The notes: generated from the sequence alone by a model not told the origin. A DNA stretch of 64,000 nucleotides from Hymenobacter plasmatis (GCF_020711255.1 NZ_JAJFAW010000005.1:62001-126000); one strand, 5' to 3'; counted from the stretch's first letter, positions 17,786 through 26,011 are shown. Numbers and translations are program-made.

Positions 17786-18619
17786 GTGAATACCGTTCGC
17801 CCCAAAAAACACCTCGGCCAACACTTCCTGGCTGACCCCAACATTGCCCGCCGCATCGTGGCTGCCCTGCAGCTGCCCGATGGCGTGGGCCAGGTGCTCG
17901 AAATTGGGCCCGGCATGGGGGTGCTCACGCAGTATTTGCTGGAAAACCCAGCCTACCAGACCAGCGTGGTGGAAATCGATACCGAGTCGGTGGCCTACCT
18001 AAAGGCCCACTACCCAGCGCTGGCAGACCGCATCTACGCCACCGACTTCCTGCGGCAGGACCTGAGCACGATGTTCCCGGACCAGCCGCTGGCCATTATC
18101 GGCAACTTTCCCTACAATATCAGCAGCCAGATATTTTTCCAGGTGCTGGCCAATCGCCAGCAGGTGCGCGAAGTGGTGGGCATGATTCAGAAGGAAGTAG
18201 CCCAGCGCCTGGCCGAGCCGCCCGGCTCCAAAACCTACGGCATTCTGAGCGTGCTTCTGCAGGCTTATTATAAAATCGAGTACCTGTTTACGGTACCGCC
18301 GCACGTGTTTGTGCCGCCGCCCAAAGTGGAGTCGGCCGTGGTGCGCCTCACACGCAACGAAACCCAGCAGCTTGACTGCGACGAGAAGCTGTTTTTCCGG
18401 GTCGTGAAGCAGGCGTTTCAAACGCGGCGCAAGACCCTGCGCAATGCGTTGAAGCCCTTCGGCCTGCCTCCAGAGGCCACGACGGATGCCATATTCGAGA
18501 AGCGGGCCGAGCAATTAGGTGTGGCCGAATTTGTTGGGCTGACCCAGCGCATCGGGCAGCACAATGCGGGCTTGAGCGCCGCCCTGCCCGATTTGGACCT
18601 GAACGACCTATCTGAATAG
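17786..18619 (+). CDS. rsmA: 16S rRNA (adenine(1518)-N(6)/adenine(1519)-N(6))-dimethyltransferase
   Basis: RsmA (KsgA) dimethylates two adjacent adenines in helix 45 of 16S rRNA during 30S maturation. The 277-residue product starts at GTG 17786 with VRPKKHLGQHFL, the family N-terminus. The SAM-binding segment LEIGPGMGVLT and the catalytic NFPYNI motif are present. A C-terminal helical domain follows. It is transcribed alone, and a large nested palindrome lies 8 bases after the stop and probably stops transcription. Confidence 0.96.
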   Translation: MNTVRPKKHLGQHFLADPNIARRIVAALQLPDGVGQVLEIGPGMGVLTQYLLENPAYQTSVVEIDTESVAYLKAHYPALADRIYATDFLRQDLSTMFPDQPLAIIGNFPYNISSQIFFQVLANRQQVREVVGMIQKEVAQRLAEPPGSKTYGILSVLLQAYYKIEYLFTVPPHVFVPPPKVESAVVRLTRNETQQLDCDEKLFFRVVKQAFQTRRKTLRNALKPFGLPPEATTDAIFEKRAEQLGVAEFVGLTQRIGQHNAGLSAALPDLDLNDLSE

Positions 18620-18626
18620 TATTGCT

Positions 18627-18715
18627 GTAGCGCGGACTTTGTAGTCCGCGTCCCCGGCGGACATCCGGACGACACCCTAACGGCGCCGGGACGCGGACTA
18701 CAAAGTCCGCGCTAC
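18627..18715. repeat. Large nested palindrome (family B), 89 bp
   Basis: Two arms of about 32 bases, beginning GTAGCGCGGACTTTGTAG and ending CTACAAAGTCCGCGCTAC, match almost perfectly; the left has one extra C. Each arm is itself a small palindrome (GCGGACT-TTGT-AGTCCGC). The middle, about 25 bases, contains CATCCGGACG. It is unrelated in sequence to family A and occurs once in this window. Confidence 0.88.
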
Positions 18716-18746
18716 TTCGCCCTCAATACGACACTAGCCGCATTTT

Positions 18747-19769
18747 ATGAACCTGGCCCAAGGCCCTGCCTCAACTGCTCACCTGCCGCCCGCTCCCGCA
18801 ACCCAAGGCATATGCCTAGTGGTGGACGAGATGCACCCGTCGCTGCAGCCGATGCTGCAAGCCATTGGCGTATCAATAAACTATTGCCCTAACCTAACAG
18901 CCGCCGAAATACCCGCCGCCCTCGCAGCTTTTCCCTACGAGGGCCTGATGGTGCGGAGCAAACTGCGCGTGACGGCTGACCTGCTGGCCCACGGACCACA
19001 GTTGCGCTACGTAGCCCGGGCCGGTGCCGGAGTCGATAACATTGACGAAGACGCCATGGCCGCGGCGGGCGTCACGCTGCTCAACGCGCCGGAGGGCAAC
19101 CGCGACGCTGTGGGCGAATACGCTGTGGGCATGCTGCTGGCGCTGTTCCGCAACATTGCCCGGGCCGACCACGAAGTGCGACAGGGCCGGTGGCAGCGCG
19201 AGGCCAACCGGGGCGAAGAAATCGGGGGCAAAACCGTTGGGCTGTTGGGCTATGGGCACATGGGCCGGGCGTTTGCGCGCCGGCTCAGCGCTTTTGGCTG
19301 CACCGTGCTGGCCCACGACATTGACCCAAACTGTGCTGCAGATGACTATGCTAAGCTAGTGAGCCTGTCCGAGCTGCAGGCCCGCGCCGAGGTGCTGAGC
19401 CTGCACATTCCGTACTCGCCGGCCAACCATCATTTTGTCGATGAGCGCCTACTCGCGGGGTTTGCCGCGCCGATTTGGCTGCTTAATACGGCCCGGGGCG
19501 AAGTGCTAAACCAAGCGGCATTGGTGCGAGCCCTGCAGGCCGGTACGGTGCGTGGGGCCGCGCTCGATGTGCTCGAAAATGAACGGCTTGGCACGCTTAC
19601 TCCTGAGCAGCAACAGACGTTTGAGTTCCTCGCTTCCGATGCCAACGTCGTGCTTTCGCCCCACATCGGTGGCTGGACGCACCAGAGCTACGCTCGCATC
19701 AACGAAGTGCTGGTGCGTAAGATTGCGGCCTTTCGGCAGGGGCCCCAGGGGGCGGTAGCAGGGAGCTAG
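18747..19769 (+). CDS. D-2-hydroxyacid dehydrogenase (phosphoglycerate dehydrogenase-like)
   Basis: This 340-residue NAD(P)-dependent oxidoreductase has the D-isomer-specific 2-hydroxyacid dehydrogenase fold. The dinucleotide-binding motif is VGLLGYGHMG. The catalytic Arg is in NTARGEVLN and the catalytic His in LSPHIGGWT; a Glu lies between them in the TLTPEQ region. The segment RAGAGVDNID is typical of phosphoglycerate dehydrogenase-like members. The C-terminus lacks an ACT domain, so if it is SerA-like it is the short form. Substrate is uncertain: 3-phosphoglycerate, hydroxypyruvate or another 2-hydroxyacid. It precedes greA but has its own transcription end. Confidence 0.9.
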   Translation: MNLAQGPASTAHLPPAPATQGICLVVDEMHPSLQPMLQAIGVSINYCPNLTAAEIPAALAAFPYEGLMVRSKLRVTADLLAHGPQLRYVARAGAGVDNIDEDAMAAAGVTLLNAPEGNRDAVGEYAVGMLLALFRNIARADHEVRQGRWQREANRGEEIGGKTVGLLGYGHMGRAFARRLSAFGCTVLAHDIDPNCAADDYAKLVSLSELQARAEVLSLHIPYSPANHHFVDERLLAGFAAPIWLLNTARGEVLNQAALVRALQAGTVRGAALDVLENERLGTLTPEQQQTFEFLASDANVVLSPHIGGWTHQSYARINEVLVRKIAAFRQGPQGAVAGS

Positions 19770-19780
19770 CCCATTTTGCG

Positions 19781-19788
19781 TATCTTTG
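19781..19788 (+). promoter_or_regulatory. Putative -7 box for greA
   Basis: TATCTTTG is an exact match to the Bacteroidota -7 consensus TAnnTTTG. Transcription would begin near 19795, only a few bases before a terminator-like hairpin. No good -33 TTG is seen. Confidence 0.4.
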
Positions 19789-19801
19789 CAGTGAACCTAA
19801 G

Positions 19802-19844
19802 AAGGGAGAACGGTTGGCAGTGCCAGCCGTTCTCCTTGCTTTTT
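19802..19844 (+). terminator. Hairpin with U-run in the greA leader (terminator or attenuator)
   Basis: GAGAACGGTTGGCA pairs with TGCCAGCCGTTCTC through one G-U pair, extended by AAGG/CCTT, and is followed by GCTTTTT. It lies between a putative promoter box and the greA ATG at 19874. It could terminate the upstream gene or attenuate greA. Confidence 0.7.
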
Positions 19845-19873
19845 AGCCAAACCCACCAGCCGCTACATTCATC

Positions 19874-20347
19874 ATGTCCACCATCAACTATTACACCCCC
19901 GAGGGCCTGCAAAAACTGAAGGAGGAACTCCAGGACCTGAAAGTCCGGGGCCGGGCCAAAGCTGCCGAAGATTTGCGCGAAGCCCGCGACAAAGGCGACC
20001 TGAGCGAAAATGCCGAATACGACGCCGCCAAGGATGCCCAAGGTTTGCTGGAGCTTAAGATTTCGAAGCTCGAAGAAGTGGTCGGCAACGCCCGCGTCAT
20101 CGACGAAACGAACATGGACTTCACCAAAGTCCTCATCATGAGCAAGGTGAAGCTCAAGAACCTGAAAAACAACATGGTGCTCGACTACACGCTGGTAGCC
20201 GAGGAAGAAGCCAACCTGTCCGCGGGCAAAATCTCCGTGAAGTCGCCCATCGGCAAAGGCTTGCTGGGGAAATCGGCCGGCGACATGGCCGAAATCATTG
20301 TGCCGGCTGGCAAGCTGCAGTTTGAGATTCTGGAAATCAGCCGCTAA
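19874..20347 (+). CDS. greA: Transcription elongation factor GreA
   Basis: GreA rescues backtracked RNA polymerase by stimulating transcript cleavage. The 157-residue product has the N-terminal coiled coil with the acidic tip residues in the segment LSENAEYDAAK, and a C-terminal FKBP-like domain with the SPIGKGLLGK motif. Length and start are standard. It is preceded by an attenuator-like leader and followed by a good terminator, so it is likely monocistronic. The HIT-family gene follows in the same direction, a neighbour relation common in Bacteroidota. Confidence 0.97.
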   Translation: MSTINYYTPEGLQKLKEELQDLKVRGRAKAAEDLREARDKGDLSENAEYDAAKDAQGLLELKISKLEEVVGNARVIDETNMDFTKVLIMSKVKLKNLKNNMVLDYTLVAEEEANLSAGKISVKSPIGKGLLGKSAGDMAEIIVPAGKLQFEILEISR

Positions 20348-20378
20348 ACTGGACTGACGATTTCTGATTGTCCATGGA

Positions 20379-20410
20379 AAGGGCAGCGCCGCAGGGCGCT
20401 GCCCTTTTTA
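20379..20410 (+). terminator. greA terminator
   Basis: The stem GGGCAGCGCC with GGCGCTGCCC (20381-20404) is closed by a four-base loop, with an A run before it and TTTTT after it. Confidence 0.9.
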
Positions 20411-20504
20411 TTTTTCCATCTGCATTCAGCTATGGCTGGATGGTTCTCGTTTACTTGCACCGACAACCGTTCCCCAACCTACGCCCACCCACCAATCCCA
20501 GCTT

Positions 20505-21338
20505 ATGCCTTCTATTTTTTCGCGCATTGTTTCCGGCGAGCTGCCGGCATTTAAAGTAGCCGAAGACGGCCGCCACCTGGCATTTCTCGACATCACGCCC
20601 CTGGTGGAAGGCCATACGCTGGTGATTCCAAAAAAGGAAGTTGACTACATCTTCGACCTGCCGACGGATGAGCTGGCCGCGCTGCACGTCTTTGCCCAGC
20701 GCGTAGCCAAGGGAGTGCAGGCCGCCGTGACTTGTAAGCGCATCGGGGTAGCAGTTATTGGGCTGGAAGTGCCCCACGCGCACATCCACCTCATCCCGAT
20801 GAACAAGGTGTCGGACATGAATTTTGCCAACCCCAAAATCAAAGTGCCCGAAGCCCGCATGCAGGAACTGGCGGCGGCCATCGCGGCCAAAGTGGAGGGC
20901 GGCAGCGGCCTGAGCGAAGCAAAAGCCAGCTCAACTGCCGACTCTGGAGCCGCGGTGCCACCAGAGCTAAAAAAGCAGGTGGAAGGCCTAATTTTTATGA
21001 GCGAATCGGATGCCCCGCTTGAAGCCGTGGCGTATGCCGCTCCCGGTGGCGAGTTGTCCGATGCCGCGCTACTGAAAGCGGTGGGCGAGCCCGCGGGCAC
21101 CAAAGTGGAAACCGTGGAGCTCACCCAGTTCCTGCGCAACCACACGGCCGATAACGGCGTGCTGGGCGATGAAAAGCTGGCCAACCGCTACAAAGCCCTG
21201 CAGATGTTCATGAAGCAGGAGCTGGATGGTACAAAAGTGTACCGCGTGGGCACCGGGCCGCAGGTGCACGCCTACGCGCTGGGCCGCACTGCCGATGGGA
21301 CCTTGGCCGGCTTCAAAACCGTGCTGACGGAAACCTGA
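20505..21338 (+). CDS. HIT-family hydrolase fused to a nuclease A inhibitor (NuiA)-like domain
   Basis: The 277-residue product has two parts. Residues 1-125 are a HIT domain of the HinT/Fhit branch, with the His-x-His-x-His triad at 91, 93 and 95 (PHAHIHL). Such proteins hydrolyse nucleotide phosphoramidates or dinucleoside polyphosphates. After a flexible Ser/Ala/Gly linker (126-151), residues 152-277 resemble NuiA, the Anabaena inhibitor of the non-specific nuclease NucA. The landmarks are GLIFMSESDAP, a VYRVG strand and an ending LAGFKTVLTET. The C-terminal Glu-Thr is kept; as I recall, the last Thr of NuiA contacts the nuclease metal site. No signal peptide is present, so it is cytoplasmic. 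A NucA-family nuclease is encoded 1.2 kb away. HIT assignment is sure; the NuiA domain is from memory and fairly sure. Confidence 0.88.
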   Translation: MPSIFSRIVSGELPAFKVAEDGRHLAFLDITPLVEGHTLVIPKKEVDYIFDLPTDELAALHVFAQRVAKGVQAAVTCKRIGVAVIGLEVPHAHIHLIPMNKVSDMNFANPKIKVPEARMQELAAAIAAKVEGGSGLSEAKASSTADSGAAVPPELKKQVEGLIFMSESDAPLEAVAYAAPGGELSDAALLKAVGEPAGTKVETVELTQFLRNHTADNGVLGDEKLANRYKALQMFMKQELDGTKVYRVGTGPQVHAYALGRTADGTLAGFKTVLTET

Positions 21339-21448
21339 GGCCACTTCATTTTTGCATATTTAGCTCAATAAGGCGTGCAACTTTAGCGTAGGGTTGGCGG
21401 TCAGGCACAAACACGGGAGGGTCCCGTGCAAAATGCCCTGCTACCTCG

Positions 21449-22432
21449 ATGAAAAAACTTTATGCCTTTCTGCTGCTAGGCCTGAGCTTCAGTGCCTGCC
21501 AGCAACAGCCAGTTCCTCTAGCCACGGACCAGGTAAATACCCTCGTGGGCAATGCGGGCTACGTAGCCGCTACGGGCCAACAGCCCACCGCCAGCACCAA
21601 TGACGATGCCCGGGTGCAGGCCCACCTGGCGTATGCCGAGCGGCTGTTGCGCCAGCGCACTGCCGCTGGCCTGAGCCCCACCCTGGCCCAACGCCGCGCC
21701 CACGTGCTCGATTTGCTGCATAGCTACTGGACGGCCGGCGTGTTTCCGCGCAACTACGACTATCCCGGGGAGCGCCGGCCGTGCTTCATCGACCGCGACG
21801 GCCGCCTGTGCGCGGTCGGATTCTTGATAGCCGAAACGGCTGGCCGCCCCGTGGCCGAACGCATTAACAAAGCGCATCAGTACGACCTGATTGCCGACAT
21901 GCGCACCCCCGCGCTGGCCGAATGGGTGCAGACTTCCGGCCTCACCAAGCAGGAGTGCGCTCTGATTCAGCCAACTTATGGCTACCCAGTTCCCGGCGCC
22001 AGCACCCAAACCGTGGTGCCGGTAGCTACCCGCTACGCGGTGGGCACGGCTGTATGGAGCGGCTTCAACACCATGCTGGGCGTCGCCAATGCCAGCCAGT
22101 TCAACCTGTCGGGAGTGAGCCGGGGCGTGGCCTACGTAGGCCTGCTCAGCGGAGCTGGGCAAGTGCTGATGGGCGCCTTCAATATGCCCGCCGACGAAAC
22201 GCCTTATTACGGCATTGGGTGGAATCCTTATCCTGCGGCTGGCATATCGCACGCACCGGAGCGTACCGTTTCCACTATCAATATTGGAGCAGGCACAGCT
22301 ACTGTGGCGCTGAGTACCTGGAATCTGCTCCACCACCGAAGCATGGCTAAAGCCAGCCGCACGGCAGTGGGAGTGGTGAATTTCCCGGGCCACTCGGGAG
22401 GAACCGGGCTTTCGCTTACGCACCGCTTCTAG
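21449..22432 (+). CDS. Lipoprotein of unknown function
   Basis: The 327-residue product has a lipoprotein signal (MKKLYAFLLLGLSFSAC) with Cys17 as the lipidation site. Residues about 60-175 contain a recurring Bacteroidota/myxobacterial pattern: CFIDRDGRLCAVGFLI, then AETAGR and KAHQYD, then a SGLTKQECALIQP ending. I have seen it in uncharacterised proteins only. The C-terminal part (190-327) is Gly/Ala/Ser-rich with hydrophobic stretches near 200-245 and 285-300, which may be membrane-associated or beta-rich. It lies between the HIT-NuiA gene and the convergent nuclease gene and ends at a strong terminator shared with the nuclease gene. Function is not known. Confidence 0.7.
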   Translation: MKKLYAFLLLGLSFSACQQQPVPLATDQVNTLVGNAGYVAATGQQPTASTNDDARVQAHLAYAERLLRQRTAAGLSPTLAQRRAHVLDLLHSYWTAGVFPRNYDYPGERRPCFIDRDGRLCAVGFLIAETAGRPVAERINKAHQYDLIADMRTPALAEWVQTSGLTKQECALIQPTYGYPVPGASTQTVVPVATRYAVGTAVWSGFNTMLGVANASQFNLSGVSRGVAYVGLLSGAGQVLMGAFNMPADETPYYGIGWNPYPAAGISHAPERTVSTINIGAGTATVALSTWNLLHHRSMAKASRTAVGVVNFPGHSGGTGLSLTHRF

Positions 22433-22469
22433 CTGTTAGCAGTCAAATAGTCTAACTGAAACGATAACT

Positions 22470-22504
22470 AAAACGCCTGAAGCAACTGCTGCTTCAGGCG
22501 TTTT
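22470..22504. terminator. Bidirectional terminator between convergent genes
   Basis: AAAACGCCTGAAGCA pairs perfectly with TGCTTCAGGCGTTTT around a five-base loop. It serves the lipoprotein gene and possibly the convergent nuclease gene. Confidence 0.9.
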
Positions 22505-22572
22505 GGCTTTACATCAATCCAGTCAAATATGGCGTCAATTCTGATGCCTGCTCTCGTTTGCTACTGCTAGTG

Positions 22573-24048
22573 CTAGAGTGCCCGGCCGCTGTCTACCAGC
22601 TTCTGCAAGCGGGCCTGGGTGTTTTGCGGCAAGGCACTGAGCAAATCCAATCCGGAAGCGGCTTCGATTTTATCGACGGAAGTGAGGTACTGCCGCCAGT
22701 CGGGGTTCACGCCGTTGTCGTTGGGCGTGTCGATGGCCAGCACGCGCACGCTGGGGTCGGTGCTGAGCCGCTGCAGGTCGTTCTGGCCTTCGGGGAGCAT
22801 GACCATGACTTTCCAGATGCGGGCGGGCACGGTCACGCGGCCCTGGTCCAGGGTTTGGGCGAAGCCGTTGGCGCCGGTGCCGCCGCGGCCGTAGCTGCCC
22901 ATGATGATGTATACCTCCTGGCCGCGTTGTACCTGCGAGCGGCCGTATTCTTCTAAGTGGGCCCAGGTCTGCTGGTTGTTATGCGGGGCCTGGGGCACCA
23001 TGTTGGTCATCAGGAAGGTGGCCGAGTTGGCGTCGAGGTCGCTGGTGCGGTCGCCGCTGGGGCAGTTGTGACCTTTATCGAAGCCGGAGCGGGCATAGCT
23101 GGCGGGCGTTACCTGATAAAACTGCCGGGGCAGGGCAGCGTCGGGGCGGAAGTTGTTCTGGCGCGGGGCCTGGCCAAGGTCGCCGCGGCCCAGGTGCCAG
23201 CTCACCCACGTGGGTATGCCGCGCGTGGCGTGGTAGCCTATCGTAAATTCCGGGTGGACCAGCAGGTAATTGTTGGCGTTGGCGGGGTCGGAAGTGGCGC
23301 CGCTGGGGTTGCCCAGGGCCAGGTTGTCTTCGGAAGTAGAGGGCGCCTGGGCACCCGTGGCTACCGGTACCTCGCCGGTGCGGGGCTGGGAAGCCCGCGA
23401 ATTGGGTTGGCTGGGTGTGGCTGGTTGGGGGTTATTTCGGTTTTCGAAATAGCCGCCGGTGGCGCCGGTGCTCACGGCTATGGCGGGCCCTTTAGCTGTT
23501 TCCAGCGTGATGTCGTCGATGTTGAGCCGGTTGTTTGGGCCGCTGGTTTTGCGGATTTCCAGGCGGATGGGCTCGTTGGCTACCCCGGCGAACACGTGGG
23601 GCACTAGGGTCGCGCCGCGGGTTTCGATGGGCTGGCCGGTGCGCACGAAGCTGCGGCCGCCGTCGCGGCTCAGCCACAGCTCCCAGGTGCTGGGGCCGTC
23701 CTGCCCGTAGGCCGCTGCGCTGATGGTAATGCGCTGCACCCCGGGCACGGCGTCGAAGTTCATGCGGATGCGGCCCAGGTTGTGCAGGCGGGCCGCGCGC
23801 TCGCCACTTTTATGGTCTTGCGGGCTGCTGCCCACCAGGGCGTCGGCAAAGTGCCAGGTACCGGTGGCCAGGGGCTCGTCGGCCTCGGTATAAGCGCCCT
23901 TGCTGCCGGTTTCGAAGGTCTCGGGGAAAGGAGCGGGGGCTGCCTGAGCAGACTTTGCAGGGACCGGGGGCCGCTGGGTAGTGTTTTCGGGCTGCTGCTG
24001 CGAGCAGGCCAGCAAAGCCAGGGATAAAAGCAGGAAAGGGGAGCGCAT
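22573..24048 (-). CDS. DNA/RNA non-specific endonuclease lipoprotein (NucA/Serratia family)
   Basis: This is a secreted, metal-dependent nuclease anchored as a lipoprotein. From ATG 24048 the 491-residue product begins MRSPFLLLSLALLAC, with Cys15 in the lipobox. Residues about 40-190 form a beta-rich accessory domain like those fused to nucleases in Bacteroidota. A Pro/Ser/Thr/Gln linker (200-250) follows, then the catalytic domain. The active-site motif is Asp324-Lys-Gly-His327 (DRGH in most members; His is the general base). The metal-binding Asn lies in PQAPHNNQQTW (Asn357 or Asn358). An upstream in-frame ATG at 24135 would span a terminator hairpin and is rejected. It probably degrades extracellular nucleic acids for phosphate or nucleoside supply. 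Confidence 0.93.
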   Translation of the reverse strand: MRSPFLLLSLALLACSQQQPENTTQRPPVPAKSAQAAPAPFPETFETGSKGAYTEADEPLATGTWHFADALVGSSPQDHKSGERAARLHNLGRIRMNFDAVPGVQRITISAAAYGQDGPSTWELWLSRDGGRSFVRTGQPIETRGATLVPHVFAGVANEPIRLEIRKTSGPNNRLNIDDITLETAKGPAIAVSTGATGGYFENRNNPQPATPSQPNSRASQPRTGEVPVATGAQAPSTSEDNLALGNPSGATSDPANANNYLLVHPEFTIGYHATRGIPTWVSWHLGRGDLGQAPRQNNFRPDAALPRQFYQVTPASYARSGFDKGHNCPSGDRTSDLDANSATFLMTNMVPQAPHNNQQTWAHLEEYGRSQVQRGQEVYIIMGSYGRGGTGANGFAQTLDQGRVTVPARIWKVMVMLPEGQNDLQRLSTDPSVRVLAIDTPNDNGVNPDWRQYLTSVDKIEAASGLDLLSALPQNTQARLQKLVDSGRAL

Positions 24049-24090
24049 GAAGGCGAAAGTAGGAAGCCCGGCGGTTTCAAGCAGACAACA

Positions 24091-24122
24091 AAAAGACCTC
24101 CGTTGGGCTACGGAGGTCTTTT
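24091..24122. terminator. Hairpin terminator between nuclease and selO
   Basis: AAAAGACCTCCGT pairs perfectly with ACGGAGGTCTTTT around a six-base loop. It lies downstream of selO on the minus strand and upstream of the nuclease start, so it ends selO transcription. Confidence 0.88.
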
Positions 24123-24228
24123 GCAACGTTACCAAAGTGATTTACTGCTATATCAAGGCTTCGGGAAGACTTTGTGCCGGAAGTTGAGCGGAATTTAAAA
24201 CGCAGAATTCCGGCCAATGCCTACAAGC

Positions 24229-25827
24229 TTATGAACTGCACGAAAGCGTGGCGCAGCCCGGCATGTCCCAGGCCCAATCGGGGCGTTTGGCGGCAAATTC
24301 CTCGTGCTCGGGTTGCTCACTGAATGGGTTTTTGAGAACTTCCATCAAGGTGTTCAAGTAGGCCAGGTCGCCTTTTTCGGCGGCTTCAATGGCGTTCTGA
24401 GCCAGGTAATTCCGCAGTACGTACTTGGGGTTGGCGCCGAGCATCAGGGTCTTGATGGCTGCCTCGGAATTGGTTTCCTGCCGCAGGCGCTGCAGGTAGC
24501 GCTGCAGCCACTGGAGCAAAGGCGCGTGGGCTGGGTTGGGCAGCGGAACGTACGTCGCAGCGGCCAGCAGCTCCTGAAACCGTTCGCTTTCCTGCTCGGG
24601 TGCCGTCACCAGCGCTGGGGCAATGTGCGAAAGCTGCCGGAAGAAAATAGTCATGTCAACCTCCGCTTCGGCCAGAGCCTCGTGCAGGCCGCCGGTCAGG
24701 TGCGCGTCTTCCTTGGGGTGCAGGGCGGTGAGCCCCAGTTTGCGGAGCATGATTTCCTGTCGTGTGCTTTCAAACGCAGTGACATACAAATCAAGGCCGG
24801 GCCGTAACACTTCGACATCGGCAACGAGCAACGCCAGCGCCTCGGCCAGCCGCGCCAGGTTCCAGAGCGCGACCTGGGGCTGCTGGCCAAAGGCGTAGCG
24901 GCGGTAGCTGAAGTCGGTGGTGTTGGGCGTCCAGCCGGGGTCGTAGGGCTCGAGCCAGCCGTAGGGGCCGTAGTCGATGGTGAGGCCCAGGATGGACATG
25001 TTGTCGGTATTCATCACGCCATGCACGAAGCCCACGGTCATCCAGTGGGCCACCATCACGGCGGTGCGGCGGCAGATTTCGGCAAACCACTGCACGTAGA
25101 CTTCCGTTGAGGGCGCCCCCAGCTCCGGGTAGTGGTGCGTGATAACGTAGTCGGCCAAGGCGCGCAGGTTGTCCAGCTCGCCGGCGGCGGCCATCATCTG
25201 GAAGTTGCCAAACCGAATGAAGGTGGGCGCCACGCGGGCCACAATGGCGCCCGGCTCGGGCCGGGGGTTGCCGTTGTAAAACATGTCGCGCACCACGGTA
25301 TCGCCGGTGCCCACCAAACTAAGGGCCCGGGTGGTGGGCACGCCCAGGTAGTGCATGGCCTCGCTGCACACAAACTCCCGCAGGGAGGAGCGCAGCACGG
25401 CCCGGCCATCGGCGCGGCGCGAGTAGGGCGTGGGACCCGCGCCCTTGAGCTGGATTTCCCAGGTGCTGCCGTCGGTGGCTTCCAGTTCGCCCAGGGAAAT
25501 GGCGCGGCCGTCGCCGAGCTGGCCCGCCCAATTGCCAAACTGGTGGCCGGCATAGCGCGCCGCAAAGGGTTTCATGCTGTCCGTTACGAGGTTGCCAGCC
25601 AGGGCATCCACCGTGGGGCCGCGCTCGGCGGGCCGGGCCAGGCCGAGGTAGTCGCCCAGTTCGTCGGACCAGGCCAGCAGGTGCGGGTCGCGCACGGGCG
25701 TCGGCTCTACCCGCGAATACGTGTAGCCCGGCACCTGGCGGGGCCGGTTGTCCGGGGCGGTTTCGCCGTGCAGCTCATCAACTAAAGTGTTGCTGAATTC
25801 GGCTTCGTGTAGTTGCTGAGGAGTCAT
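24229..25827 (-). CDS. selO: Protein adenylyltransferase SelO (YdiU/UPF0061)
   Basis: SelO is a pseudokinase-fold enzyme that AMPylates proteins; in E. coli it acts in redox stress control. The 532-residue product carries the family landmarks YAGHQFGNWAGQLGDGRA, IQLKGAGPTPYSR and GVMNTDNMSILG. It ends in Cys-Ser-Ser, where the antepenultimate Cys stands at the position of selenocysteine in animal SelO. The length is somewhat above that of E. coli YdiU. It is preceded by a terminator-containing gap and has no evident operon partner. Substrates here are unknown. Confidence 0.95.
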   Translation of the reverse strand: MTPQQLHEAEFSNTLVDELHGETAPDNRPRQVPGYTYSRVEPTPVRDPHLLAWSDELGDYLGLARPAERGPTVDALAGNLVTDSMKPFAARYAGHQFGNWAGQLGDGRAISLGELEATDGSTWEIQLKGAGPTPYSRRADGRAVLRSSLREFVCSEAMHYLGVPTTRALSLVGTGDTVVRDMFYNGNPRPEPGAIVARVAPTFIRFGNFQMMAAAGELDNLRALADYVITHHYPELGAPSTEVYVQWFAEICRRTAVMVAHWMTVGFVHGVMNTDNMSILGLTIDYGPYGWLEPYDPGWTPNTTDFSYRRYAFGQQPQVALWNLARLAEALALLVADVEVLRPGLDLYVTAFESTRQEIMLRKLGLTALHPKEDAHLTGGLHEALAEAEVDMTIFFRQLSHIAPALVTAPEQESERFQELLAAATYVPLPNPAHAPLLQWLQRYLQRLRQETNSEAAIKTLMLGANPKYVLRNYLAQNAIEAAEKGDLAYLNTLMEVLKNPFSEQPEHEEFAAKRPDWAWDMPGCATLSCSS

Positions 25828-26011
25828 GTGGATAGAATAGTGAGCAAAAAGAGACGGAGCAGCAGGACCAAAACCAGCCGCTGTAAGCTGGCAAACGCGT
25901 ATGGAGCAGGCTTGTTCGGTTCAGCTTCGGATGAGGGTGCTTCCGAAATCAGGGCAGCCCAACACCGTAACGCGCACACTTAAAAAATCCTTGCTGATTC
26001 CCAGCAAACTC

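Noticed and set aside
24049..24135. Upstream extension of the nuclease from ATG 24135
   Set aside because: It would place a terminator hairpin inside the coding sequence and put the lipoprotein signal in the interior.
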